A DNA stretch of 64,000 nucleotides from Stereocaulon alpinum (taxonomy: Eukaryota; Ascomycota; Lecanoromycetes; Lecanorales; Stereocaulaceae): positions 1 through 64,000 of the forward strand of contig JAEUBA010000096.1 of assembly GCA_018257865.1 (NCBI GenBank), given 5' to 3'. The position numbers and the translations under genes were made by a program. The notes under the pieces are model-generated. The model did no database searches and was not told where the DNA came from. It saw only the letters and a list, made by a program, of their open reading frames with translations. Below, piece after piece: positions 35,879 to 48,698 of this stretch. Each line of letters opens with the position of its first letter. Position 1 is the first letter of the stretch.

Positions 35879-37812
35879 TCATCTCCTCAGACCTGCTTGC
35901 CCTTGCTTGTAGTAGGCTCGCTGCAATGCTTTCCTTTCTTTCCCATCATGCTCCAAAGCGGAGATAACGTCACGCAATTGGATACCAGCACCAGCCTCCT
36001 TGTCCTCCCTGAATTCGCCAAAAGCCCTTTCTTTCGGCAGGCCGCTACCAACCCCGTTTGCATTTGAGGCTCCAGCTTTCGAGTTAGAAGCGTTGGTGTT
36101 CGGCTTGGCTAAGAAAGGATTGCTAGGCACTGGAGCTGCCCCTTTGTTCATCCACGATAGCTTCTTGCCCATCGCTCCACTTAGTCCAAGAGCGTAATTC
36201 ATAGTCTGCATCGTAGCAGCATGTTGCTGGGCTTCATTCGCTTTCTGTGTAGCTGTGTCTACAGCTTTCTTCCCCTTTCCGCCCTTTTTGACTTCCACCG
36301 CAGGAGCAACCTCGCCCGGCGTGCCAGGCGTTCCCACAGATCCTGAGCCGGCTTGGCTTCCCTCTGCAGCTGAACGGCGCTGGCGCTTGGCAAGTCTATC
36401 TTCTTCTGCTTTACGCTGGGCTTGTGCTATCTTATTCAGCGCCTTGGCGACCGGATTTGCGAAGATCTTTGTCGTGGCTGGACCCTGGTCATCGGAGACT
36501 GGTGTCAACGGCTTGTTCATCTCGGAGTAGGAACCTGTATAGTAGTTAGCACATAGTTTCAGCAACGGAGTCCAGTACGCATACGCTTCAATGGATTGCT
36601 TGTTGGAGAGACGGCGCTGTTGCTTGGCGTCGGCAGCCCAACTACCGACTCAGACGCTCCGCTGCCGGTCGTAATGTCTACCAATTCCAATAGAACGACT
36701 CCATGCGAACCCATTCTTCTTCCCTTTGCGAGTGCGGCGGCATCTTCCACAAGCCCGCGAATCCGCTCCTGGGCAGCCAGCGACATTAGGGCTAGTATCT
36801 CAGCGTATGGAGATTCTACGTCAAGTAATTCCTCACTAGTGACAGACTTCATGACCCAATTTTTGTCAGGTCCCTGGACAAGAAGCTCCTTGGGCGGGGC
36901 ACCGGGTCTGGCTTGAGGGTTGTAATGACCCCGCGAGGGGATTACCACCGACATGGCGCTGGCTTGTTTCTTGAGGTCATGTATCAGAACTTTGGGGTAT
37001 AGAAATGGATCGTTAAGGTGGTAGGAGTGGATCTCAGCTTTTTGTCGCAACGCTTTCTTACGGGCTTCTGCTGCGAGGTCCTCGGCGGACTTTGTTGGAG
37101 CCTCTGTAGCCTGGTTGAACGTCCCTGATCCATAGAAGCTGTTGCGGTCACCTGGTGTATTTTGCATGTAGTAGTTTTCTCTGGGCGCTGTATGATTTGG
37201 AGCCCCAGAGGTGGCGCCATAACCCCCTTCACGACGTTGCTGAGCGCGAGCAAAGTTCAAGCTCAGCGCAGCTTCCTCCTCTCTGAGGTCGATACCAGAA
37301 TTAGCCATCACATCCCCGAGCTCGTTGATGTCGGTAGGCTTGTCAACAGCCGGCCGCGAAGGAGGACCCATTGCGCCAGAGGGTCCAGGTTGTGGAGGTG
37401 GAGCGGGTATGGTGTTGTAGCTGTGGGCGGTATTTGGTGAACTTTGTGCGGCGTAGGGATTATAGTGCGTATTCGGGCTGTATGGACTGCTCGCTTGGCT
37501 GCTGTAATTGTGAATTTGGGTGCTGGAAGGGCTTGCCGCACTGCCGGGCTGTTGATATGGATTGTAAGAGTGGTTAGCTGAGGCGCCGTTCGCGTGAGAA
37601 CCGTAATATGGACTGCTGAAGACTTGATTTGGTAGCTGAATATTGTTCGGTGACCCATACGGTGATTGAGGATTTGGCGATAGCGGTTGCCTTTTGATAG
37701 CGTTGCTAGGGTTGATGGGAGGGGGATAAGGGTTTGACTGGCCATGGTGGGGCGAGTCTGTCCGCGGAAGGGGCGAGTATGTACGCGGCGGCTGTTGGTA
37801 TTGTTGAGCCAT
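35879..37812 (-). CDS. taf4: Transcription initiation factor TFIID subunit 4 (TAF4)
   Basis: Two exons, 37812-36579 and 36534-35879, with a 44-bp intron; 629 residues. TAF4 is a histone-fold subunit of TFIID that pairs with TAF12 and acts in the nucleus. The first 140 residues are Pro/Gln/Ser/Asn-rich and disordered. The conserved TAF4 region runs from KPTDINELGDVMANSGIDLR through AALSLNFARAQQRR. It continues with HLNDPFLYPKVLIHDLKKQA and ESPYAEILALMSLAAQERIR. Exon 2 completes it with the basic segment KALNKIAQAQRKAEEDRLAK and a C-terminal IQLRDVISALEHDGKERKAL block. It diverges from ysh1, with 558 bp between the start codons. Confidence 0.9.
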
Positions 37813-38370
37813 GATGATGAAGTGTGCGAAAGGTCAACACAGCCTGTTCCTGGTCTTCTCACAAAGGTCCTGAGGGGCCAGGCCACCTGCGAGAGCTTTG
37901 CTCTACGCTCTGCCCTGGCCTACTGTCAGTCGTTCGCATCAGTATGTAGTGTAGCCTATCTCAAAGGGATACAGCCGGTGCCAATACTATACTGTCCTTG
38001 TTTGTTGAGGCACGCGTAGGAAGTGAGGTGTCCGGCGGTGGTGTTTGAAGTACAGAAGATTGCAGGTTGTAAGGATGCGGCTCTGGGATTTGCGCCGGGC
38101 CCGGCTAGTTCCGTGCAGGCAAAGCCCTCAAAGACAACCTCACCAAAGCAACAATAGGCTACATCTCAACTGACCTGTAACTCTTTGACACACCCAACAC
38201 AGACATCACTTCCTTAGTGCAAAGTCCAATGCTGCCCCAGGAACAGACCATGGTCTTAAGCTCCGCTTTGGCTGACGCTGCGTCACATTGATGAGCTACA
38301 AAGAACGCCCTTTGATGAATCCTTGCTGAGCCCTCACGGCCAATAGCTACCCTCACCCAACCTCCACATT
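37813..38370. promoter_or_regulatory. Bidirectional promoter region taf4 / ysh1
   Basis: The start codons of taf4 (minus) and ysh1 (plus) lie 558 bp apart with no gene between, so this stretch must hold both promoters. A GC-rich patch near 38,090-38,106 (gcgccgggcccggctag) contains the self-complementary core cgggcccg. No specific factor site can be assigned. Confidence 0.5.
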
Positions 38371-41300
38371 ATGGCGGCAAAGAGAAAGCTCTCAGAGATG
38401 TCCCCTGAAGTGGAGGAGCCTGTCGATCCAGCAGATGAACTTATGTTCCTGTGTTTGGGTGGTGGAAACGAAGTCGGAAGATCGTGTCACATCATACAGT
38501 ACAAGGGGAAGACTATCATGGTGAGGCTCCCACTTTTCTGTTACTGGGGCATTGTGCTAATTTGGCTTCCCACAGCTCGATGCTGGCCAGCATCCTGCCT
38601 ACGATGGTTTGGCGGCTTTGCCCTACTTCGACGAGTTCGATCTTAGCACCGTGGATGTTCTACTCATCAGCCAGTGAGTCCCGCGTCTTGTTGCTTTCTT
38701 CTTGCACCTGGCTATATAGAAGGCATACGAATGGGGGCCGGGAGATCCTAGGAGCTGCTAGAATGCTGCTAGTCAAAAAGATCAGCTTCTCATAGAGCTC
38801 TTAGTTGGAGGAATCGTAGATCGAGGCAACGAATTTGACCGTCGGTCAGCACAGAGATCTCGGCCTCTAATTTCTATGATGATGTATACACATGACAACA
38901 ATCAAATCTTCTCACCCTATGTATGCACAAATTCGCCCTCCATGCGCCGTGCCTGCCCCATATCTTGTCCAACCATGTCCCTCAATATTGCGGCTAAGGC
39001 TTGGTCTCTGCTCTCTATTCCGTCACGCTGTATGTGTCTATACTGACGATTCGACCGTACTAGTTTCCATCTCGACCATGCTTCGGCTCTGCCATACGTT
39101 CTAGCAAAGACAAATTTCAGGGGGCGTGTCTTCATGACCCACCCTACAAAAGCCATATACAAATGGCTGATTCAAGACAGTGTGCGAGTCCAGTGAGTGT
39201 GATTCTTCATTAACGGAAAACAGGGAGCTGACAGGTTGAAGGAGTCTATCCTCTTCTTCCGACCAACGAACAACGCTTTACACTGAAGCGGAGCATCTTT
39301 CGACTTTCTCTCAAATCGAAGCCATCGATTACCATACCACACATACCGTGTCTTCCATTCGCTTCACGCCGTACCCTGCGGGACATGTCCTTGGGGCTGC
39401 CATGTTCCTTGTAGAGATAGCGGGCCTAAAGATCCTTTTCACTGGCGACTACTCGCGGGAAGACGACCGCCATCTGATTTCAGCTGAAGTACCTAAAGGT
39501 ATCAAGATCGACGTTCTCATTACCGAAAGCACATATGGCATTGCTTCTCATATACCGCGAGCAGAGCGAGAGACAGCGCTCATGAAGAGCATAACGGGCA
39601 TACTTAATCGTGGAGGCCGAGTCTTGATGCCTGTCTTCGCTCTTGGAAGAGCTCAGGAGCTTCTCCTCATCCTGGATGACTACTGGGCAAGGCACCCAGA
39701 ATACCAGAGGATACCCATCTACTACGCCTCCAACTTAGCGCGAAAATGTATGGTTGTGTATCAAACTTACGTCTCCGCTATGAATGACAATATCAAACGG
39801 CTCTTTCGAGAACAGATGGCCGAGGCCGAAGAAGCTGGTAACGTCGACAAAGGCGGGCCTTGGGATTTCCGTTTCATCCGCAGTCTCAAGAATCTAGAAA
39901 GGTTTGATGATGTTGGAGGCTGTGTTGTGCTAGCCAGCCCAGGTATGTTGCAGAGCGGCGTAAGCAGAGAGCTCCTTGAACGCTGGGCACCCAATGATCG
40001 AAACGGTGTGGTGATCACGGGATACAGTGTCGAAGGAACAATGGCCAAGCAAATAATGAATGAGCCAGATAGCATACCCGCAATTATGGGTAGTCGAAGC
40101 ACAGCTGGCATCGGTAGAAGGGGTCCAGGCGTCGACGGTGAAGCCGAAAGGCTCATGATACCAAGAAGGTGTAGCGTGCAAGAGTATAGCTTCGCAGCTC
40201 ATGTGGATGGGCAAGAGAATCAAAGCTTTATCGAGGAGGTCGCAGCTCCTGTTGTAGTGAGTCAAAGTGCTGTTGCCTTACGGGGATTCCTGTTGACTTT
40301 GGACAGATCCTTGTACACGGCGAAAAGCACAACATGATGCGGCTAAAATCTAAGCTTCTTTCACTCAACAACGATAAGACGGTCAAAACGAAAATCTTCA
40401 GCCCTCAGAATACTGAAGAGCTGCGAATTCCGTTCAAGGTTGAGAAGACTGCAAAAGTTGTTGGGCAGCTTGCACAGATCCCTCCACCCAAGTCATCAGA
40501 CCAAGACGATGAGCGGCTGATCACAGGAGTACTAGTCCAGAATGACTTCAAGATGTCATTGATGGCCCCAGAAGATCTTCGAGAGTACGCCGGTCTGACG
40601 ACTACTACCATCATGTGCAAGCAGAATCTCACATTGAGCGCTGCTGGTCTTGATCTCATCAAATGGGCGCTGGAAGGCACCTTCGGCGCGATAGAGGAGA
40701 TCGGAGCGAAGACCAAGCCAACGTTGAATGGAGTCTTGGAGGTCAATGGCAACGGATTTAGTCATGATGAAGGAACGGCAGACGAAGTAGTCGAACGCTC
40801 TCCAGATCAGACGGCCTACCTGGTCATGGGTTGCGTGATCGTTCGGTTCCAGGGAAATGGTCATGTCATCGTGGAATGGGAAGGAAACACGCTCAACGAT
40901 GGTATTGCAGATGCCGTACTGGCTGTTCTGTTCACAGTCGAAAGCAGTCCAGCAGCGGTGAAACGTGAGATGCTGTCCCTAGAATGCTAGCATTCCATCG
41001 CTAACAATTGTCAGAGTCGTCGAGAGGCCATCAACACGCCAATCACCACAACGAAAGAAGTCCTCATTCCAACGTTTCACCCGAGGAACGTTTTTCTCGC
41101 GTCTGCATGTTCCTTGAAGCACAGTTTGGTACCCTCATCACACCTATTACTCATCCCAAGCTTCCACATAGAACACCGAAGCCAGCTGTCGACGCGGACG
41201 GCATTAAGAACGAGCCAGATGATGATGAATACGAACCAGAGGAGGCAGAACAATATCTAGCAGACATAGAAGCAGAAGAAATGGAGAGGCTGCACAGCAT

Positions 41301-41472
41301 AGGCATTCCTGTCCCGGGGGTGGAGATCAAGGTGGACAAGCACGTTGCGAAGGTGTGGTTAGAGACTTTGGAGGTGGAGTGTGCTAGCAATGTCCTGAGA
41401 GAGAGGGTGAAGGCTGTGGTTGAAAGAGCGGTAGAGACAGTGGCTCCATTGTGGGGACAGAGGAGACATTGA
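38371..41472 (+). CDS. ysh1: Endoribonuclease Ysh1/CPSF73, mRNA 3'-end processing
   Basis: Six exons: 38371-38520, 38576-38673, 39064-39192, 39242-40256, 40307-40964, 41015-41472; 2508 bp, 835 residues. It is the zinc-dependent nuclease of the cleavage and polyadenylation factor that cuts pre-mRNA at the poly(A) site. The metallo-beta-lactamase domain has LGGGNEVGRSC, LDAGQHPAYDG and the metal motif HFHLDHASALPY, restored only by splicing out the 390-bp intron at 38,674-39,063 (which ends with a good branch site tactgac). Then come PAGHVLGAAMFLVEIAG, FTGDYSREDDRH and the beta-CASP block LMPVFALGRAQELLLIL. IPRRCSVQEYSFAAHVDG and HGEKHNMMRLK close the catalytic core. The last exon supplies the C-terminal CPSF73-type domain with an acidic linker. 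The second intron is long for this locus. Confidence 0.93.
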
Positions 41473-42531
41473 GACCAAGTCGGAGGCCTTTGTACGATAC
41501 CAGCGAAGTGGTTGCTTGGAAAGGCATATTAATCACCAATGTGTGAAAAGCTACCTAAGGCAAGAAGACAATGGATCATGCTTTTGAGGTGGCAAGGATT
41601 TCTGCATGTCATGTCCACGCTGCTCTGCGCCAGCTGATCGTAAGGGTCACATAGGCAACAAGCATAATATACGAGAACATGAGGAGACTTATAGCCAGGT
41701 AAGGCGAGAGTGATAAGCAGGTAATGCGAGCCTTCCATGTCTGTCGTCGGAACAAGACTGGCTGAAAGGTAAAGAAGGAAGTCTGCGGCAAATGTAAGAT
41801 CTTATGTGATACTCATGCGCATTGGTCAGCGTCATCGAGTCGTAGCCACTTGTGAACCTTTAGCATCGGCGATGATTGTAGACTCGAAGTGGGAGTATCC
41901 CTGATAACAGCTCTTGTGTTCGACAGGAGAACCAAGTCTCCCAATAGATTTCAATGTATGTATTCTATAATCTTCTACCACATGTCACAAGTTAAGGTAG
42001 GACCATGAGTTGGCGTCCACAGTCGTCATACTCAACCTTCCCGAGCGAGTCCATCCAAATCCGGTTAGCTTCGTCCAATTCGCTCAGGGCCTCACGACCT
42101 CCGAGAAAAGCGCCTGCAATCTTCATACGAGACAGAAGTCCACCTCGACTGTCTCTACACGGTCCGATCATACTATCTGGGCCGGCGGTAATATCATCTA
42201 ATATGTCCTGATACATTTATCTGCTACCTTTGACTCGATTGCTGCCTGCAAAGGAGTTCTGCTCCAACCGCCTTACCAATACTCCGCCTTTGCCCAACGC
42301 GACCGAAACACTCTCATTAAATCCACGATCCAGCCACTTTCACTTCGATTTCAAGGGCAATCAACACTCTGAACACCTCTCTTCACTCCAAACTCCATGA
42401 AACGTCGATAGCACTTCACTCAAGGCCTTTCCCAGTTCGACTTGTCGCCGTCGATACCTGCCCGGTCTAGTAGAGCCGATTGGCCCCCCTTCAAGATTCT
42501 GCTGAATTCTTTTCACATGTGCCAATGAAAC
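41473..42531. other. Intergenic between ysh1 and the LAMMER kinase
   Basis: About 1.06 kb. It probably holds the ysh1 3' end and the kinase promoter and 5' leader (pyrimidine-rich at 42,280-42,480). A 74-codon minus frame at 41,992-42,216 starts with an ATG, but it overlaps plus-strand open frames and has no family resemblance, so I do not call it. Confidence 0.5.
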
Positions 42532-44818
42532 ATGTCACTCCCCTCTCTTATGAACCCGACGCATCCACCTCATAGCCCTCTCTACGGTCATCACAGTGCC
42601 TACAGTACCAATTCCGGGTCTTACACCACCAATCATTCACTGCCGACTAGCTCGTCGCGATTAGCACCTTCCTACAGCTTCCCCAATAACACTCCTACCT
42701 CGATTCCACGCACTTCAGCCAGCTCGAACCCCAGACCGGCAACTCAGTCGAATGCCATGCTAACCCCACAATCTACATCAGCATTGCAAGGATCGAGAAA
42801 ACGGGAACGGCGGCCGGACTGGCACGAGTTCTACAAAAACGGGCCGCCAAAGGAAATTATTGTCATTGATGACGACTCGCCACCACCCATGCCTACCAAG
42901 AAAGAGAATGCTAGGGTCAACCACCCAATGAAGCCAGAACCACCCCGAGGCGAGGAACACACGAACAAGAAGAGGAGGACTGGTCAGACGTCCGCCTACG
43001 ATGCTGCCCGAGACCAGCAAATCTCATACTCTCATGCCCGTACCTATTCAGACGGAAATAGTGTCTCCAACACCATCTCCACCGATCGGACGACCTCACT
43101 ACAGACTACGGCGCCTACATCACTGGGATCGCACACGAGTCACGGAAGCACATCAGCTTACGCCGACACGTCAGCCTACGTCGACGACCGTAGAGTGGGA
43201 CAGAAGAGAAAGCGTGTCACACGACAACAGATTGCAGATGAAAAGAAGAGGAAGGAAATTCAAGTTGTAGGAGATGCATACAGCGCTTACGTGCCTCCAC
43301 CGAAACCTCCCATCAAGGCTCGAGATGTCCACGTGCCTTTGATTAAAGATGTAAGCATGTTTCAGGGATGGTGTTCAATGGTTAGCTGACATCCTCAAGC
43401 ATGTGACAACTCATGAGAAGATCGATGATGAGGATGGCCACTACATTGTGACGGAAGACATGCCAATTGGGGATCGATGTAAGAATTTCTCTTGCTACGA
43501 GCTACTAGTCCGTACTCGGGATCTATTGCTGACCTTGCGCAGACCAAGTCAACCGACTTCTTGGCCAGGGTACATTTGGCAAGGTCGTTGAAGCGTACGA
43601 TCGAAGAACTAAATCTAAGTGCGCCATCAAGATTATTCGATCAGTCCAGAAATACCGGGACGCATCACGCATCGAGCTACGCGTTCTCCAGACACTGTCC
43701 CATAATGATCGACAAAATCGAAACAAATGCATACATCTTCGGGACTGCTTCGATTTCCGCAATCACATATGCATTGTCACAGACTTGCTTGGACAAAGCG
43801 TCTTCGACTTTCTCAAGGGCAATGGGTTCGTGCCTTTCCCAAGTAGCCAGATACAGAGCTTTGCTCGGCAGCTTTTTACCAGCGTTGCTTGTAAGTGGCC
43901 CCACGCCCTTGTCCGCATAATCTCTAACGCGTGCCACAGTCCTGCATGATCTACATCTAATACATACCGACCTTAAACCTGAAAACATACTTCTTGTCGC
44001 CAACTCATATCAGACCTTTACCTATAACCGCAACATACCCTCATCTTCAACGACCATACAACGAATTGCTCGGCAACGACGTGTCTTGCTTGACACTGAG
44101 ATTAGGCTGATCGACTTTGGATCTGCCACCTTCGAAGATGAATACCACTCTTCTGTGGTCTCTACCAGGCATTATCGGGCTCCAGAGATCATACTAAACC
44201 TAGGCTGGAGCTACCCTTGCGACATCTGGAGCATCGGTTGTATCCTGGTTGAATTCTTTACTGGAGATGCGCTCTTCCAAACACATGACAATCTTGAGCA
44301 TTTGGCCATGATGGAGGCCGTGTGTAATGGGAGAATTGAGCCAAAAATTGTCCGACAAGTCCAGGGCAGTGGTCGGGGCAATAACAGAAACCAAGCTGCT
44401 TCGTGAGTATTTTTAACCCTTGCGCACTTACTCCACTGACCGGAAACAGCTTCTTCACTCGGAGTTACAAACTGGACTATCCAAATCCAGACACCTCGAA
44501 GGCGTCGAAGAAGTATGTCAAGGCAATGAAACATCTTAATGTGAGCCATTAATCCCCTAAAAATTCGATATCCCTCTGACATCTGTGCAGGAAGTCATCC
44601 CTCCTTCCACAAACTTCAACAAGCAATTCCTCGATCTATTGCGCCGAATCTTCGTCTACGATCCTAGTAAGCGTATAACGGCGCCGGAAGCACTCAAGCA
44701 TCCGTGGTTCAAGGAGACTCTCACAGATGACGGCACGGAGGCGGCCAGAATTCGGATGAAGAGGGAGATGGTTACGAGAGAACCGGTCGACCTCGACTAC
44801 TATGACGATGCAGAATGA
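42532..44818 (+). CDS. LAMMER-type dual-specificity protein kinase (CLK/Kns1/LkhA family)
   Basis: Six exons: 42532-43350, 43400-43478, 43543-43890, 43940-44402, 44450-44540, 44591-44818; 2028 bp, 675 residues. This class phosphorylates splicing and growth regulators. The first 270 residues are Ser/Pro/Thr-rich and disordered, with an acidic patch IIVIDDDSPP. The kinase domain spans about residues 275-650. The glycine loop LLGQGTFGKVVEAYD and the lysine in CAIKII follow the exon 2/3 join, then HTDLKPENI, LIDFGSATF and STRHYRAPEIIL. The signature reads EHLAMMEAVCNG, so the usual LAMMER arginine is alanine here. ITAPEALKHPWFK closes the domain. Introns are 47-64 bp with normal ends. The first exon carries the long variable N-terminus usual in filamentous fungi. 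Confidence 0.92.
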
Positions 44819-47437
44819 GTGGAATTTAGTGGAATGATCTTATACCTGGCGCAGACTCTAAGAGATACAGATTCTCTCTAGACTTCTGAAAAGCAGGTGC
44901 GACATGGATACGATGCATGCATGAGAATGGCGAAGGCGACTTCTTAATGATTTGCATGATCAGGGTGGCGTTTGTAGCTATATCATGCTAAGAAGAGCAA
45001 TGGAATGTGCATCATCATTGCAGGGCGTCGGCCCAGATGTATGGCAAATTGAATATCAACCTGTATCCTCAGCCTGGCGTGCAGAGGCCTACTTTATCAC
45101 CGTTCTCTTTCCCAAATCCATGAAAGTTGGGCTCCATTGAGGTGGTGAATCTAGGCATGGACCAACTTCTACTCCAGTTCCAGACAACGACGCTTAGTGG
45201 GGACCGCTTTTTGCCTTCTGTGATGCGCGTACCGATCTCAGCAAAGCTCGTTAAGGGTCGATGGTGGATCCTTCAAGTCGCAAGCCTTTGAGAATACTCT
45301 GATGCTCATTCTTCCTCTGCAAGTTGTCCGCAGCACTGCCTCCACTGTTCTCAACGCACTGCCGTATTTGGCGCTCTACATCCACTTCCCAAGATACTCA
45401 CTGCCTGGGCAAGTCCTCCCAAGGCCAAGCTCGGTATGCGATCTAGGAGCGACACCTCTGAGCGGACTAATGCCGTCTATCAAGTCTTCAGCATGAGAAG
45501 AGCAGTGTTGAGTCGAGCGAGATGATTTTCGGACGTGGATCACTTATACGCCAGACTCGCCTCTGAGACTTTCTGGAGACCCACATAGTCATGCACACTT
45601 TCTGCCCTTTTCGTTCAAGCCCGCTAAATGAGAGGAGATTTCCTCAATGCCAGTGTGGTCGTGAGAGTCATGTTGTCCCTGAACGCTGGTCGAACTACGC
45701 TTAAAACCTCTATAAACCAAATCGGAGCAACCCACGCTCGGACTTTATCTGGACTTGCTCTGAAGTACTGTTGCCGCTGCCGGTCCCAGTGCCCAAGATA
45801 CGGACTACGGATTTCACAAATGTGTATCACGGTTCTTTGGGTGAAGAGATGGTAACTCAACCCCTATGGATGCCGATTGCATGGACAAGCTTGAAGCAAA
45901 CTAGACTGACTACAGAATATGTAGGTGTTCAACAACGGTAGACACAAGGAGGTCGATTTGCATCATAGCGAAGATTAGGAGCTCCAATCGTGTGTATCAC
46001 GGCTTAAACTCTTCCATAAAGTCTGGTCTGGGGAGGACTATGATGGATCAAACATCGGAGTATCGCGGCCCGTATTAGATTGTCGACGAAGATGTGCCCG
46101 CTGGTCGGTGTAGAACCCTCGTCGGTCACGGCTATCACGAAGCCTTGTTGCCTGACAACGGTGAAAGATTCTAATCCCTTAGCATTCGATTCTACATCGT
46201 TATGGCTCGAGTACCGACAACACAATGACATACTGGCTCTACCATCTCGAAGTGCTTCCAAGACCATAGTTCTGACATACCTCTAGGGACTTGAAGGGTA
46301 GAGGATTGACAAAAGATCCTAGAGACCGTAGCATTCCCGTCGGCTCTACTCCATCTCATCTCCGCCGAACCCAGAAACAAAGGGTTTCCAAACCCGAACA
46401 GAGCGGCAGTTGAAGTAAGTGAGGATTAAGGTGGGTGATTTGGTGCGGGACGTCTTCTCACACGAGGCAAGACGCATGGGTGGAGGTCTCTGCAGCATAT
46501 CTTCAGTACAATGAACAAAGTCAAGGGTTCACTTTACGGCCTCGACATAACGGACATCGAGTTAAAAGAATCGCATATACCATCTAATTTGAAGGATTTG
46601 GAATATCAAATGCAACAAAAGTACGATCATCAAGATCCTCCGTCAAGATCTCTGTCTTTACATTTCCTTTCCGGTAAATCAACAAAGATGGTCTTACAGA
46701 GTGCTCCTATCATCCTCCGTTTCCATGTCTCCCAAGTTTCGACAGACTCTACAATCAACCCACAACCAAGCTTCGTCTTCAACTTATCCACCACCCAGAA
46801 TCCTTCCTACTTGATGGCCGGAATTCGAACCAGCTCCAACGCAACGATATAGTGTTGACATAACACTTTGGTGCTCTTGATCAGATTGTCGCTGCTCGCC
46901 AGAGCTGTGGTTAGTAATTGGACCTCAGTGTTTCGATGGGAGAGAAGTCTGGGTTGGAAGATTGGGTGGGAGCTTGCTCTCGGAAATCGAATCCCAAACA
47001 GATCTGGTATATGAGGTTTCTTCTTGGCCGAGTAACAGCTGATTTCGCCTGGGAATGGGTTGATTTGCGGGACTGTTACCGATCGTTAATCATTTCGTGT
47101 TGATGTTGATCGAATAAGGGGCAACAAGCCTGGATATCCGACTTGATGTAAGGAGGGCGAATGCAATATGGAACGCTTCTGAGTCCAATGAGGTATGGCG
47201 TGTTGCCTAATGGAGCGGATTGTGGGCGATACTGAACATCTTTCCTGATTCAAAAGGGAGCTGGTTGGTACGAAGATCCATGGAAAGTGGCCATGATAAA
47301 AATTGGAGAATGAATTTGGAAGCATGGAACGGGAACGTAATTAACGTGATCCCCTTATGATTGACCACCAGCTTGAGCCGCACCTTATGTGATCACCACT
47401 TTCTATGTACATGATGGCATTATTGCTCAGAGCCGGT
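44819..47437. other. 2.6-kb stretch without a supported gene
   Basis: Several 60-110 codon frames occur on both strands (such as 46,511-46,852 plus), but I find no motif, family resemblance or intron pattern. Base composition is like the rest of the island, so it is not RIP-mutated repeat. Converging transcription units flank it (kinase plus, sideroflexin minus). It could hold a non-coding RNA or a decayed gene; nothing in the sequence decides this. Confidence 0.5.
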
Positions 47438-48698
47438 CTAGATTCCCCGATTGAATTCCACCTTGCCATACCTTCCACCTTTGTCCCAGAATTCCTCTTC
47501 TAGAGACACTGCCTGCACTGCTTGTCTCTGAGGGAAAGCCGCAAGGGCGAGCGGAAGTGCGAAGATCGAAGTTGTCAGGATGAGTCCTGATCTAATATTA
47601 GTAGCCATCTATGCTGACTGAACGCTGTGATCATACCTAAGTTAACGGGCAGCGTCATCCTCGGCCGCTGCTTCAGCCATTGTGTCTTCTGCAGCCGCAC
47701 CAGGATCAAGGGCGGCAGCACCATGATCGGCGTCGAGTTCAGCACCCTACTCAACGCAGTCTCTCCCACAGCAAGCGTAGCTGCCTTCTTACTCTTCCCC
47801 AAGCTTGGCACTTCTGTCCCATCTTTCTCCTTTTGTGCCTTCTCTTCTTCGCTTAGTGTAGGATATACGTCAATGCCTTGCCGTATCTCCTCTCCACGCA
47901 TCAGAAAGACGTTAAGAGCACCTGCTGAAGCCACTGCTGCGAATGGGACGAGCCGTGTAAGCACTGTTCGGGCGCCAGGCGACAGTCGTCTCAGGCGGGG
48001 TACAGTGGCATTGAGGCCCAGGGCGACAGAGCAAGATGCTGAGACTGCGAAGAGGTAGGATTTGATAAGTGTAGAGGTGGAGAGAGGTGTGGACTTGTTG
48101 GCATTTGCGTTGTTGATGCCGACATTGAGCGATTGATTCGCTATTTGCCAGAGCAGGGTGCCAGTTGTCTGCGTCTATTCAGCAGGAGGTAAGGTCGGAG
48201 TAGAGGCGATGGTTTACCTGAAGACCAGGTGTGAGCATGCCAGCCGTGACTATGAGATTCGATATCACGAAACAGGACATACGGAACGGCAGGAAGACGG
48301 GCTGTCCAGTGTCTGCTCAAGTCAGTCTTGCCATGAATTCCGTTCTGATTGAGGCCGTACCAGGATGTAGTGTAGAGTCTACCACCTTCTTCGCCTGCCA
48401 TATCTCCGGTGTCATCGACTTGACCTCTCCCTGCTTGTACGAAGAGACAAGCTTCTTTGCATTCTCAAGGCCAGACGCGGAGACGAAGAGGGTTCTGACG
48501 GCGCATGGTCAGCGTTCAGGCTGACCCTCCAATAGCGATTGCGGTCTATCTACCACACCAGCATCTGGTGAGGCGGCTCCGTTCGTCTCCTCACCTCGGA
48601 TCAGCGATTTCGGCGGACTGTTTCACACGGCCCCAGTAGGTATTGAGGTCGTATCGAGATGCGGGGAGGTCGCGATTGCCCGGAAGAGAGGCAGACAT
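47438..48698 (-). CDS. fsf1: Sideroflexin, mitochondrial amino acid carrier (Fsf1)
   Basis: Five exons: 48698-48595, 48494-48361, 48312-48218, 48168-47637, 47586-47438; 1014 bp, 337 residues. Sideroflexins are inner mitochondrial membrane proteins; human SFXN1 carries serine into mitochondria. The start is MSASLPGNRDLPASRYDLN. Family blocks follow: YWGRVKQSAEIADP, TLHPDTGQPVFLPFRMS (joined across an intron), IANQSLNVGINNANAN and VPFAAVASAGALNVFLMRG. GIDVYPTLSEEEKAQKEKDG, KKAATLAVGETALSR and PIMVLPPLILVRL come next, and ALPLALAAFPQRQAV near the end. About four to five hydrophobic segments are visible. All introns are 48-100 bp with GT-AG ends and the joins keep frame. Reading on from the exon 4 end without splicing gives a false C-terminus. 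Confidence 0.93.

Noticed and set aside
41992..42216. 74-codon minus-strand gene between ysh1 and the kinase
   Set aside because: It overlaps other open frames on the plus strand and has no family resemblance or supporting signals.
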